From contig NW_017264199.1 in assembly GCF_001619985.1 (NCBI RefSeq), positions 744,001 through 808,000 on the forward strand: a stretch of 64,000 nucleotides of DNA. The letters are read 5' to 3'. Source of the stretch: Xylona heveae TC161. Taxonomy: Eukaryota > Ascomycota > Xylonomycetes > Xylonales > Xylonaceae. Below the pieces are notes generated by a model. The model was given only the letters and a program-made list of their open reading frames with translations. It was not told the origin of the DNA and did not search any database. The position numbers and the translations under genes are program-made. This document shows, one piece after another, positions 1 to 12,445 of this stretch (positions within the stretch are counted from its first letter, which is position 1; the number at the start of each line of letters is the position of its first letter).

Positions 1-841
1 AGTTATGCTGAGGAGCGAACCAGGAACTGGCGCCGTTGCTTGCCCATGCAATTGGAGATCATGACGTCAAAGGGTTTGTTATTTATCAGTTATCGCGCTA
101 AGAACGATGCAAAGCATCCGTCCTTGTTCTGCAGGGTTAGGTGGTATCATATTCTTTATGGGTGCCCTATTATGATATCTGCTAATATATAATGCCTACA
201 TGAATGAAAGGAATTAATTATTGCTCTTATCGTTGCTCTTGGTTCCATGTATTTATGTCGATCGAGATGGATCGATCCCACAACATGCTCTTTAATTGAA
301 CGGTTCGCTTCGCATCCGCAGCGCAGCCGCACACCGCTCCACCGGTAGGTTGATGCCAACAATTGGAAACCTCGGTTGAGGCTTGGGGGTACTTTTTTGT
401 GTTTAGCCTGTTTTGAGTGTTGCACGTTCCTTGGTCAGCCATGACGTGAGTCGCGAAAAGAGAGGGAACAATGGAAAGCTCGAGCCAAAGAGCTTGCTGC
501 CTTTCGCTTGTCGTTAAAGCTGGTTTCATAACTACGAGTAGGGAACAAACTGGGTTCAGCCAATCGCGGAGCTAGTTTCCCATCAACAAGTAATCTACTC
601 TCGTGCTCTTCCTCGTCACTAAAGTTAACTTCCATTTCTTAATTTTTTTGAATTCAATCCCATTACATCTTTCCTGTCTCCTCAAGGGGCGCTTCCTTGG
701 CTCCCGAAACTATCCTATTAACCTCATTTGATTTTTTGCTTTGTCGAGCCTTGAAGTCTCTCCTACCGTATCAATCTTCTTTGGTTTTCATTTGGTGCTT
801 TCACCGCCAATCGCGGTTCCCTCCATCGAGGCCCCTCCACC
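1..841. other. Left-edge spacer and 5' flank of the repeat-protein gene
   Basis: I see no supportable gene here. Short open frames on the minus strand (for example 435-635) have no recognisable motif and no splice partner. The last ~180 bases are pyrimidine-rich on the plus strand, as expected for a fungal promoter and 5' leader, and lead into an ATG at 842 in a very good context (CCACCATGG). The end of an off-window gene could lie at the far left, but nothing shows it. Confidence 0.5.
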
Positions 842-3800
842 ATGGGCGCAAGTACAAACGGACGTCCTGCCCAAGCGAAGCAACGGGCGTCAAATGGAGC
901 CTTCACGACTGCCCCGACGTATTCTAGCTCTGCTGGGAAGAAGAGTTTCTCGGGAACGGTGTCGAGTGTTGCACTTCGGTGAGTACGGATTATTGAAACC
1001 ACTAAACTCTCTGAGCTCTCTCATGTCGAGGGAGGAGCAGACGCGCAGAGAAGAGATCCGTCTAAGCTAACAACAAGCTTAGACTTATTGTATGGTATGC
1101 CATACTCACGGCCCTTTTCCGGTGCCCTTCGTCACTTGATGACCTCACCGCCGAATCTCCCAAGATTTGCAAGCCTTTCTTGAGCACACGTGCTAGTCTC
1201 ACGCCTTACGTGACACCATACTACGATACCTACGCGGCGCCCTATGTTGCTGGAGTTCGTCCTTACTTTGACCGCATTGAAAAGGACGTGGTCTCACCAG
1301 TCGTGGGTTTCAGCAAAAACACTTACGCCACGCACGGTGCTCCGCATGTAAAGAAATTGCAAGACTATGGGCTCCAGGAATGGGAAAGAACTATCTCTCC
1401 AAAGGTAGACGCTGCTAGAGCTGAGGCGAAGAAGCAATATGACGCTTCCCTTGGTCCGCATGTCGACAAGGCGTACAATGCCGCCTCCCCGTATTACCTG
1501 GCTTCTCGCGGCAAGGTCCTCCAAATCTACCAGACGCACGTTCTCCCGTCATATAATGCCGTTCAACCGCATCTCAAGCAAGGATATGAATTGAGCTACG
1601 ACTTCACAGTCAATACCGCTGTTCCCTATACTCGCTCGGGACTGGCATCTCTCGCGGAGTTTTTGAACAAGAACCTTTGGCCCAAGCTGAAGATTCTCTA
1701 TGGCGAAAGTGTTGAGCCTCAGTTGCTTCGAATCGGCGAACGACTTGGTAGATACAAGGACGCAAAAGCCTTGAAAGAGGCGGTCCAGGAAGTTGATAGG
1801 TGAGAGACACTACTTGCTTTGTATCTCAGGCGATAGATGGAGTGTTGCCTTCATTTGCTCGTGTTTAGATCAATTTGACCCGTTTCTTTTTACTTGAGAC
1901 ATCTGTGTAGCATGTGGAAGGCTCTTTTGCGACTGCTATTGTGCACATGAAGCTGTAGTACGGCTACCTCGTCATTCGAATCATAGCAGAGTATCTACAT
2001 GCTGAGCCGTATTCCTTGTTTTATCTCCCATTTTCCATTTTGCTTTTACCCCAGCTAGATTATTCATGACAGACTTCAATGAGTGCTGATGGTCTGACGA
2101 TAGTACCCAAACCCCCCCGGCGGCGACCTCGATCCCATCCATATCGTCGGCATCTTCCCTTGCCTCCAGCTCCGCAACGGAAGTGAATGAATCAGTCACC
2201 TCTGCCTCTCTTTCTACTCAACCTGCCAGTACAAACGGCACCAGCGCCAGCAGCAGTACCGTGACCTCATCGACTCTTGCACCCTCGTCCACTCCTGATG
2301 ACTCCGAAGAAGCTTTGGTCCGCGACAAGGTTGCAGCCGATCTTAGAAACTGGCGTGAAAAGTTTGCCAAGGCGGCCGATAAAGGTACTGAAGACCTTAA
2401 TCGACGCATCGGCCACATCGCGGACCGCCAGGTCAACAGCCAGGTCCAAGGGGTGGGCGAATCTTTGATCATTCAGCTTGAAGAAGTCTCTAAATCGGAA
2501 CTTCAAGGTCTCAAGAAGAAGGTCAGCTCGATTATCAAGTCTCTTCCCGAAACTCCAGAGGAGGATGAATACAAAAAAGCAGACGACGAACTTTTGGCTG
2601 CTACTCGGGCTGCGGGATTGAGTATCAAGGGAAAAGCCCAAGCACTTCGCTCGTGGAAACGCACCTATGATGAGGAGACGGAATCTCTTATCACGGCAGC
2701 CTCAAATTCGACCTTGGAAGTCATTGATAACATCAGGGATCTTGGTCTTCAGGAAATTGGCCTGAGATGGGCTTGGATGGAGGGCGTGACCTACGAGGAC
2801 TGGTCCAACTATCACGCTCTCAAGAAGACATTTGAAGAATGGCGTGCCAATGTCAAAACCGTTGCATTGCAACATGAAGATTTCCTTCGTGCCAAGGACG
2901 CCGCAGCTGACGCTGAAGAGAGGGGTATGGCCACTGCCGAAGAAGCAGCGCAGGAGCTCGCCAGACTCAAGGAGGTCAGCAAATTCAAAATCCGAGCTCG
3001 GGATCTCAGCGATGACTTTGAGACAAAGCGTGATATTCCGGCAGCTGCGGTGCAAGCGGGGCAAGAGATTCTCGAAAAAATAAAAGATGCCGGCGAGGGT
3101 ATTCTTTCCCATTCACCACTTCAATCCTCTGAAGAGTCAGAGGAAGCTTCGTCCCACTCCAACGTTGTAAGCTCGATCAGTGGCGCTGCACAAGAGGTGT
3201 CTGAAGATGCATCGGATGCGTTCTTCGGTTCAAGCCAGCCGCTTACGGATAGTATTGCTTCAGTGGCTTCTTCGAAGGTTCCCGAGGCTCTCGGTGTCTC
3301 TTCTTCCGAAGAACTTACTGAAACTCCTCTGGAAGTTGTCGAGTCAATCATGAAGACAGTGGTCGACGCCGCGTCATCTCCGGCCTCATCAATTGTCTCA
3401 GAGATATCTGACGACTTTACGCTAGCAGAATCATCTCTCACTGAATCGCTTTCTGCGGCAACCTCTACCGTCGAGAACTCGTACGAAAGTCTCACAGAAA
3501 AGGCAAGCTCTGCCGCAACTCCACTGGAGTCGAAACCCTCTAGAAAAGTATTCGGCGGCGCCATGGCTCAGTTTGTCGAAGCTCGTGAGATCGTATATGA
3601 CGACATTGTCGTAGATGATTCTGATGCGGCCAGCTATTCAGAAAAGCTGGAAAGCATTGTCAGCCAAGCTGGAGCCAGATATTCTGACGTGACAAAGGCA
3701 GTCAGTGAAGCTTTGCTCAAACCATCAAGCACCCAAGGGGCTGTCGAAAGTGTCACGTCTCTCGCCAGCGAACAATACTCCAGGGCCCTTGAAGCAGCGT

Positions 3801-6065
3801 CGATTGCTCTCTATGGTACTTCGCAGGGACCTTTGGAGAGCGCGACCAGTGCGGTGGCTGATCGATATAATGCGGCTGTTTCAGCGTACGTTCTTAAAGA
3901 AGTTCTCGTAATATTTACAGCATTTTGCAGTTACTGACATTTTATCTAGTGCGTCGTCTGCGATTTATGGAACGCCCACTCCGCTTGCTCAGTCGCTTGT
4001 GGCTGAAGCAAGCTCTCGGTATGCTGACGCCATCAATGCTGCGCAAGATCACTATTCTCGCGCCAAGTCTATTGCATCCGCTCAAATCTCTGGAAAACCA
4101 CAACCTGTCCATGACCAGATGTTCTCTTCTATAGAAGCTGCCTATTCGGGGGCTGTCACGAAAGCTAGCAGTAGACTACAGGCCGGCTTGGGCGCAGCCT
4201 CTAGCGGCATTTATGGAACAACCGTAAGCCCTCAAGAAGCCGTGGTGTCGGCGGCATCGGCCAAGTTATCAGAGGCATTAGATGCGGCGTCGTCGCAATA
4301 TGAACATGCCAAAGCTGGAATTACCGGCTCTTCTCAGCCTGCACATGAATCGCTGCTGTCTGTGGCCGATAAGAAATATTCAGACGTGGTGGAGGAAGCT
4401 AGCTCGAGATATTCATCGGCTACTGCTGCAGCATCTAATGCACTCTTCGGTGCTCCCCCCAATGCATTTGAATCGGTTTCTTCTCTCGCCTCTTCTAGGC
4501 TCGCAGAAGGCCTCAGCAGCGCTTCGGCACAATACTCCAGTGCAAAGGCTGCATTCGGTGCGCAGCCTACTCCTACCCCTCAGCTGATCGCAAGCGAAGC
4601 GCGTCGCCGATATTACGAGGGTATCGGCATGGCTCACGATCAATACTCTGAATTTGTCAATGCCGCGTCCAGCGCTCTGTATGGGACACCTTTGCCCTAT
4701 CACCAAAGTATCTATAACGCTGCAAGCGATGCAGTTTACTCTACGGCTCTTCCAGGCTATGAGAGTTTGCTCTCCGCTGCTCGCGACCAATATAATAACG
4801 CCGTCGCATATGCATCGAAGCATCTAGATCAAGCCGTTTCCTCCGCTTCATCAATGGCTGGGCGGACCAGCGATACGCCAGCTCAGAGTATCTTGAATGC
4901 TGCTTCGTCACAATACGACTCAGCCGTTTCGGCTGCATCAGCTTCGCTCTCCTCGGCCTCGCATGCCGCCAGTACAGCGATCTACGGAAAGCCTACCGGA
5001 GCTGCGGAATCGCTTGCTGCGGATATCTCAAACCAAGCTCATCTTGCCGCATCGGCCGCCAGTTCACAGTTATTTGGAAGCCCTACCCCATGGGCCGAGT
5101 CAGTGGCATCCCAAGCGTCTCAGAACTGGGAAGCTATTATCTCCAAAGCAAGTGAACAAATTTATGGCTCTCCCACGCCATTCGCCGAATCAGTGCGCTC
5201 TCAGGCAGCAGATTATGCTGCTCAAGCTACTGGCATTGCTGTGTCCCAGTATGACGTGGTATCTGCTCTAGTTTCCGATCTTATTGTAGGAAGAGAGCCC
5301 GACTTTACAGAAAGTGTTATGAATCGACTCAACTCTGCCTACTCTACTGGCTACCCGGAACTAGCCTCTTCTGCATCCGAGTACGCGGCAAATGCTTATT
5401 CTTCTGCTTCCTCGCTCGTTGCGCCTTTGTTTACGCCGCCACCAGCTCTGGAAGCAATTCTTGCATCAGCCAATGAGCAAGTCAATGCAGCTGTAGAAGC
5501 TGCCAGCATTCAAATCTACGGAAGCAGCACAGGCAACTACGAGAGGGCGACTTCCGCGGCAGCTAGTGCATACAGCTCGGTGCAGTCGAAAGCCAGCGAT
5601 GCCATCTATGGCACACAGCCTGGATATGTTGAGGCGGCGCAGAGTCAAATATCCGATGCCGCTGTGTCTGCGCAAAGTGCCATCTCTGTCGCAATCTACG
5701 GAACGCCAACAGGCACAGTGGAGTCTTTGACTCACGCCGTCGATGACACCTATTCTTCTGCAACCGCGGCTGCTGCCGACAATCTATCATCTGCCTCATC
5801 TCTCATGAGCAGTGCTTATTCGGCTGCGCAAGCGAAGATTACCTCGGCTGTCTATGGGCCAGAACAGGGAGCCCTTGAGAGCGCGCAGAGCAGACTCAGT
5901 GTAGCAGTAGAGAGTGCCAGAGTTCGGCTCACGGAGTTCGTTGGGAACGTTGGCGAAGGGGCGGGCGAGGCTGCTGATTCCATTCAAGAGAATGTGGAAT
6001 CCATAGCTAGCCAAGTGAGTAGTGCCGCCGCAGAAGCCACGCAAAGACTTCGTGACGAATTGTAA
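842..6065 (+). CDS. Large Ala/Ser/Tyr-rich repeat protein, probable ER-targeted, C-terminal RDEL
   Basis: I do not recognise a function. Proposed exons are 842-978, 1083-1799, 2104-3885 and 3950-6065, giving 1583 residues with all phases closing. Residues 1-46 are polar and basic, followed by a short hydrophobic core (47-58, LIVWYAILTALF), a candidate signal peptide or signal anchor. About 200 residues rich in Pro, Tyr and His follow, then an acidic helical, coiled-coil-like region (roughly 290-640) and a Ser-rich stretch. The C-terminal half has about 16 degenerate repeats: an amphipathic Ala/Ser helix with Tyr, then a turn such as IYGTPTP or FGSPTP, then ES. The last four residues are RDEL, close to the HDEL/KDEL ER-retrieval signals. 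Signal anchor plus RDEL suggests an ER-lumenal or ER-membrane protein; this is inference. A distant link to the fungal She10/Osw7 family is possible but unproven. Confidence 0.8.
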
Positions 6066-9000
6066 TGATGATGTGGCAATGTTTAAAAAGGGACATATGT
6101 GGGGACAAAGAGCTGAATGAAGGGCTGTATTCCCTCGTGCATGATAAAGGGCGACGAGCAAATGACGAAACTCTTGCAATTTGGTTCGAAATCTTTCTCT
6201 TTTATTTCTCTTTTTCAATTTCACTTGTCGGGATTTTAATGGCGGACAAGTGACTTTCCAAATTTCTTTTGTCTATCACAGCGTGGTGGTTTTCCGTATT
6301 TTTCAAATATTCCTCTCTTTTTTTCCATTTCACCATTTTCTCTTTTTCTAGGCTTACAACTCATCTTGTACTGTACGCTAGAATTGCTTCTTCTGTTGCA
6401 CGTTAGTGCCAGTATCTATTTAATATTGACTCTCTCATCACCATGCCTTGAAAGCTGTAAACCACTTTGCAAATGTGTGGAAATGGCGGCTCGCTTTTCT
6501 TCTGACAATCTGCAGTTCATACACATTCCAACGTTCCGGCCGGAGTTCCCCGGAAACACATGACTGTCCATGTCATCTCGCGGGAAAAGGAGAGCATTGT
6601 CCAATGATGCATGCATCATGGCTCTCCTTGAACGAGTGACTCCTGCTATAGCGTTATGTCAAGATGGTATAGTGGCATAAGACTTGTTGCCTTGACATAT
6701 CATTATCTCAGAGAACCAGGCGACCAATGGACAACGGGTGAGATCTATAGCACGCAAGAAGTCATTCCGTGCCCGGAAAGCCCCAAAACTTTCACTTCTC
6801 AGCCATTGGTGGCTTTGATAATCTCCATGGCCTCTTCGTGTTTCCGATACAAGATACCTGGTCACTGCAGCAACGTAGGCGGGCTGGAAAGAATCTCTAC
6901 AGTACAGTGGATTCCATTCAACATCACTCGGGTTGCACGGCACAATGCAAGGTCAATGCTACTTTTTGCCGTGCCTTTGACCTCGGCCGACTGGCGCCGG
7001 TGTCAAATACCCTGCTGAGGATTACCGCTCACGCTGATTGGGCATGTATACTTGGACGGAGAAAACGTTGCCACGCTGGACCCTACACAGTACGTGGTCT
7101 CCTTATTGGGATTTGTGTGCCACAGACCTTTGGTCCATCTTCTTGCTTTTGAGATCTCATCCAGACTCGCGCTGTTCGCCCCACATCTGGGCCCGCGACC
7201 ACACCCAAGATCGATATCCGAGGGCCGGTGACGACTGATGGTTGCCGATATCGCCTCCACTGTCCAGGCCACACGCTCGATTATATGGAGCTAGATTGTG
7301 ACGATGTCAAAAAAGACTGGCCCATTTCTATACAGCGTCCCAGGTTCAAGAAACTTCTACTTTCAAGAATCTGTGTTGCTCTTTGGAGGAAAGCAGAAGA
7401 ATCCAACTCTATTAACATTTAAGGCAAATAGAAGAACTTTCCGCTGATGCAAAAATACAAGTGAGCTGGGAGGCAGCGGAAGGAAGATTCTCATGTTCCA
7501 GTCTTCGGTATCATCGAGGGGGGTGGATGTCAGTGGCTCCCCATGTTCGATGCTTCATAACTAATTTGAAGACTCATAAAATGATCTGTTATGCATTGCC
7601 TCGAGATTGAGGCGCTGTTGCCTATTCTTTGCCTGCGTCCGTTACAGGTCAAAACAGGGGGACTTGTCTGGCAGAAGAAAGTGGACGCTATGCATGACAT
7701 GACATGGTCTGTTTGCTCTAGCTGGAAGGGACCGCACTGTCCAAGCGAGTGAGCAGAGGCTGCACCAGTGCCAGCGTCAATTGTTGCTGTCCGTCGTCAG
7801 CCATTTTCTCCCGGCCGTCCCGCACCCTACACTCTTTGCAGTATTGTACCGCGGTTCCAAACAATGGTGTCTTTGCTTGATCTCTTACCATGCAGCGTGG
7901 ACTTGCATTGCTTTTCTCTTCGTATCGATCAATTATGATTGCAGCAGGTTTTTCGGCTCCCTCTGCTCTTCCGCCTTTTCTGCAGATCTCTATCTAGTAC
8001 CACCAATACGATACTTTATGAAAACAGATCATGGTCAAGTTTATACATTGACTGAACTTATAATGTTAGGTTTGAAAGTTTCTCCATGATTCTCGTGATT
8101 GACCGATACATAACTAGGGCCGGGCGGACAAATACATACCTAATTAATCAGCCTGCCAGGGCTCCCCCGTCGGGCCCGTAATTGTTAGGCGGACTGTCGC
8201 CCCACTTTAAGGCTATAACAGCCACACGCTATCACCACCTAAACCAAAGTTTAATGGCCCAGTGGCTTCCTTGCGTCACCACACACACCCACATACACAC
8301 AAGGGAGGATGCGGAGAGAACTGTGGAGCGAATAAATCGGGACCGATGATTGTTCATCCACAATAGCCATTGTCTTATGTGAGTGAGAAGGCGATGAGTG
8401 GGCTAATTCGCTCTCAAAAGAATCCTCCTGCCAAACTCTCCAGCTGCTCCGGTCCCTCCTTTACATGCTGCAGCTGGCTGTCCTACTCCGATAGTCTCTT
8501 TCCTTTGCCCCCAGGTTCACCGTTATTCGCCAGGCATCCCATACTTTTCTTGGCGACAATTCATCACCGCCTTACCACCAACCACTCCAAATGTCTCACT
8601 GGAAATGTTCGGTGTGCAGTTTTGGTGAGATAACGACAAAAATCTGTCCCACAGAATCAAGCTCCATTTCTATGCATTCCTCTGGAGAATCTGCAGTCAT
8701 CCTGGAACAACTCTTTGCTCGTTTTTCGCCTTGCTGTACAGGATGCAAGCCGGTCTTCGCATCGTCATTCCTTTCCTGTCTGATGAATGCTTAGACAAAG
8801 GAGCCACTTCGCCAACCGTGCATCAAACCATTGTTCCATTTCTCTTTTGTGCAGCGCAAGATCGGCGTTTCTCTTCAAACTCGGGACTCGATTCATTAAA
8901 GATTCAGAGCACTCAAGCCTTATGCCACATTGCAAATTTCCCTACCAGTGGTCAAGTATAGATTTTTCGAAAGCGAAATGATTGCAAATCCCGTCTTTCT

Positions 9001-10684
9001 CACATGGATATTATTCTACTTAAATTTTTATTCAAATAAAAAAAAATAAATTAAGGAAAAATGTTTTTATTTTCCCTTTTCATCAATTATCTGGCTGCTT
9101 CCTTGTGACTTGAGTCCAACTTACGGAGGATGTGAGTCAGAAGAGAAGGAGGCCTCGGCGCAAACAGGAACGCAAGATATATAAAAGGTAAGGTAGGTAG
9201 ATAGGTAGGTAAACGACCCATCATACAATAACGCAATTCCGCCAATCTATTTCCCCAAACCCGATAAGGGCTCCCTTCACCCTGCGTTCTTTTATACCAT
9301 CGATTACCAATGTCCATGAATCCAAAAGGTCGTCGAATCGAAACTCAAGACGATTTTTGATCTACTTAGAGTCTATACAGCAGCGTAACAGTGATCACGC
9401 CAATTTTCGACGGTGTTTTATGCAAAGTCACTTCATCTGAACTTGTTCCGTAAATCATAGCAGAGTATTATCGCAACGTGCCTGTGAGGCGGTGGCCCGA
9501 AAGCTTTTGGTTATCCGCAGCCTCGTGCATCGCCAATGAGGTTTGCTTATTGGAAGCCTTGCTGGCCACGGTTCGAATGTTTACAAACAGTTCATTCCCT
9601 CAATTAAAGCGGGGATGGGTCACGTAAAAGCTTGGTAGCCTTGGACTATTTTCTTTGATCTTGGAAGGATGAACCAGTCATAGCGTTTCCTTGGTGGTCA
9701 TTCGCGCTCCATTGCTCGCCGGAGCAACGATTTCCTCGACACAGTCTTCTCAGCCCATGGCTGGCTAATAAATGTGGCTAAGGCGTAGATGCTGATGGCA
9801 CCCCTACCTTATGCTGTTATCCCGAGGGGCGGTTTGCACGGTAGGCATGTATCAATCGTATGCCTCTTGTCGACACCTCATATACTTTGGGATTGCCCCT
9901 CCTCTTCACGCTCATTCTCGCTTTACCCTACCACCCACCACCACCACACCCTATTACCAAACATTGGGCTGGCGAAGGGGGGGCCCAAGGGAAAACCAAC
10001 CCACGGGAAGGCAGAGACTACTTAAGTAACGGACAATCCATGCACCTCTTCTCTGTCCCCACTTAAAATACTCCCCCCAGGACCTGCAACCCGCACAAGA
10101 GAACAACAGAGAAATAAGACCAGATTATGCTCCTTTGCTGCCCTGCGAGAGAATTTTCCCGCTCTCCTCGCGTCAGAGGGGTTCTCAATCTCCTGTCTGC
10201 TGCCTGACCTCTGCCCATGGACCGCTGGCTCGGTACATCATAAAGCCAATTGTCATTCCGCCGCGGTCGGTGTTGTGGCTGGAAATCCTTCCTCGTCGTT
10301 TGCTTCTATGCTGCGTCTTCGACATTCACTATCGGCCAGCATCTTTTCACCGTCATCGCTGTCGCGTAACCTGCCTGCCACCCTTTGTCGCACAAAACGA
10401 CAACGCAAAACTCAAAATTGCGCACCAAAAAGTCTGCCAAAGGCACGCGCGGGGTCAGAAAATTTATCGCTATCAGATTCGCCTATCGGTCTTGGTCCCA
10501 CCCCCTTCACTAACAAACTCAAGGGTCTCGCGTTTCCTTACCGGGGCCTTAAACTCATTCCCGCTCCCGACCGTCGTCTCCATTGTTTGAAGTTGTCGTC
10601 GCCCAACTTTTGGCGTCGTTCTACCTCAACTTTTTCTCCTCCAAACACTTCCAAATTCTTACAGCTCGTTGCCTCAGCTCCGCC
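6066..10684. other. 4.6 kb spacer without a supportable gene
   Basis: This is the longest gene-free stretch in the window. Many short open frames lie on both strands (densest at 6650-7430), but none exceeds about 150 codons, shows a known motif or joins into a spliced gene at good splice sites. Around 9000-9060 the sequence is A/T-rich. From about 9700 it becomes C/T-rich with runs of C and G, which I read as promoter and long 5' leader of the gene starting at 10685. Upstream ATGs are present there, for example a 26-codon frame beginning at 10127, and would be upstream ORFs if transcription starts that far out. No tRNA-like fold or transposon end was seen. Confidence 0.5.
9186..9213. repeat. 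Imperfect AGGT tetranucleotide tract
   Basis: AGGT/AGAT units run for about 28 bases in the gene-free spacer. A similar short tract on the other strand (ACCT units) lies at 44438-44456. Simple-sequence repeat; no function can be read from it. Confidence 0.7.
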
Positions 10685-12445
10685 ATGCCTGAGGCGGTAA
10701 AGTCCAAGGCCGCCTTCGTGGAAGACTATAACTCCGATGATGAGGAGACGTTGCCAGGCACTCGCACAGTCGCTAATGTTGGTGCTCGAATGAGAGACAA
10801 TCTCAAGCCCACGAAGCCCAAAGAATCACCAACCCCCGCCAGTGACTCTGGCTATTCTAGCCATACAGCTGCGACAGTTGGCAGCGCGGACTTTACGAAA
10901 CAAAAAGTAAACCAGTCATCGACCTCGAACAGTCCCGTGAAGAAGCAACGCCCAGCACTCGTGCAGGCGCTCGTGTCTGGTAGCCATCGAACCTCTGACA
11001 AACAAGCACAACGCACCTCCTCACGAAGCGAGCCCCGCACGGCAGAAGAATGTTCCTGTGACGAATGCATGAAGAGCGAGCGAGCCACGTCAACTCCTTT
11101 GGAGAGACGGTGGGATGTAGAGTATGCACCGTTTAGTACTCGCCCTACAATTCATTATCCAACGGACACTTCGCAATCCCACCCGGCCCAACACCCCGCA
11201 TTCAACGAGGGGCCTATCATTCACAGCGCAAACCCGAGGCAGCGCGCTGCATCATCCAACTCATATGGACGCCCAGCAAGCTACCATGCACCAGGTGTAC
11301 CGGATACCACATACTTTCAGTATAACTCGCCCATGGTGAGCTATATGAACCCGGGCTACCCACCCCCCGGATCGTACCACCCACAAATGAATCCATACAT
11401 GGTCGCTCCTCAACCTGCTATTCAAGGCGCAGCCGTTCCTCCTTCCCCAATTCAAACAAATTTCACACCGTCTGCGAATCCATATGACCAGGGTCGGCGC
11501 CAGTGGCAATCTGACCGTTATGCAACGCGGCCAACCTCGGTCTACGGGACACCTGTTGTCGAATATGATCAGCCGTCCTTTGGCGCGCCAGCCATGAGTC
11601 GGACGTCCAGTTCTCAGGAGGCGAGACGGGTGGTAGTTGCGACGTCTGAGCATCGGAAGCGAGATGACGACTACTATCGGATGCCCCCTCCATCGACGAT
11701 TCCCAATCGTCGTCCCAGCATACGACATTCGGCAACAACCTCTTCTGCGCGTGAGATTCTTCGATCAGAGGCGACCGAACGTAATGATCCGGGGCATGCG
11801 GATCGTCTTCGAAGAGACTCGTCTGAGCATTCGTCCCGTCCGCGCCGGCCAAGCCTTCTGTCCAATGAGGGGCGAAAAGCTGCGTCATATATGAATGCCC
11901 ACGGTACCGCTCGGATCTCTGTGGAAGGGCCCGGCCGCCGACGCGCAACTTACTATGGAGCTGAAAAGGCAAAGGATCTCGAGACTAAACAAAAGGAGGC
12001 TGAGGCATATCAAGAGGCCGTCACCAAGTCCACACCTCTTACGGCCGACGCACTTGGAGCCACTCGCCAAAGCCGCCGCAGCCAATCTGGATCTCGAAGC
12101 CGGGCAAGCAGCAGCCGTGATGGCAGTGATCTGCGAACCAGATCGGGCTCGGCCGTTGCCCAGTCAGACGCCGGAAGCATCACAATGCGAATCAATGCAG
12201 GGACTGTCGAGCTGAGTGGAGACTTTGATGGACGGACGATAAGTCTAATTCCGGGTGAAGATGGTGCTCCTGCGGAACTCAGCATTGGTCGGCCCCGTCC
12301 AAGGTACCTCGATGGCTCTGGCTCAACTCAGCTCGAATATGCGCGGACTGTGCCAAGAGCGCTCGAGGAGGGGCCTAGTACGAGGGATCGAGACTCACGA
12401 GCAGATCGCGAAAGCCTAAGATCAGGCCGATCTGGACGCAGCTGA
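10685..12445 (+). CDS. Hypothetical disordered protein with a short conserved-looking C-terminal segment
   Basis: Single-exon frame of 586 residues. I start it at the ATG of MPEAVKSKAAFVEDY because the open frame further upstream has no ATG. The protein is almost entirely low-complexity: Ser/Pro/Arg-rich N-terminal third, a small Cys pair (CSCDEC) near residue 118, a Tyr/Pro-rich middle and an Arg/Ser-rich C-terminus. One stretch near residues 495-540 (ITMRINAGTVELSGDF and following) alternates hydrophobic and polar residues like a short beta-structure and may be the only folded part. No catalytic motif, signal peptide or membrane segment is visible. The very long upstream region may indicate complex regulation. 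Function unknown. Confidence 0.75.
   Translation: MPEAVKSKAAFVEDYNSDDEETLPGTRTVANVGARMRDNLKPTKPKESPTPASDSGYSSHTAATVGSADFTKQKVNQSSTSNSPVKKQRPALVQALVSGSHRTSDKQAQRTSSRSEPRTAEECSCDECMKSERATSTPLERRWDVEYAPFSTRPTIHYPTDTSQSHPAQHPAFNEGPIIHSANPRQRAASSNSYGRPASYHAPGVPDTTYFQYNSPMVSYMNPGYPPPGSYHPQMNPYMVAPQPAIQGAAVPPSPIQTNFTPSANPYDQGRRQWQSDRYATRPTSVYGTPVVEYDQPSFGAPAMSRTSSSQEARRVVVATSEHRKRDDDYYRMPPPSTIPNRRPSIRHSATTSSAREILRSEATERNDPGHADRLRRDSSEHSSRPRRPSLLSNEGRKAASYMNAHGTARISVEGPGRRRATYYGAEKAKDLETKQKEAEAYQEAVTKSTPLTADALGATRQSRRSQSGSRSRASSSRDGSDLRTRSGSAVAQSDAGSITMRINAGTVELSGDFDGRTISLIPGEDGAPAELSIGRPRPRYLDGSGSTQLEYARTVPRALEEGPSTRDRDSRADRESLRSGRSGRS

Noticed and set aside
435-635. 66-codon ATG frame on the minus strand, possible first exon of a gene leaving the window
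   Set aside because: No good donor site in frame, no family resemblance, and no continuation toward base 1 that reads as protein.
6656-7272. Cluster of overlapping 90-127 codon frames on both strands
   Set aside because: Frames overlap each other on both strands and lack motifs; no splice-joined model gives protein-like sequence.
9540-9600. tRNA B-box-like GGTTCGAAT
   Set aside because: No matching A box or acceptor stem in the flanking 80 bases; no cloverleaf can be drawn.
10135-10590. 151-codon frame upstream of the 586-residue gene
   Set aside because: It does not start with ATG and its Arg/Cys/Pro-rich translation looks like C/T-rich leader DNA read in frame.
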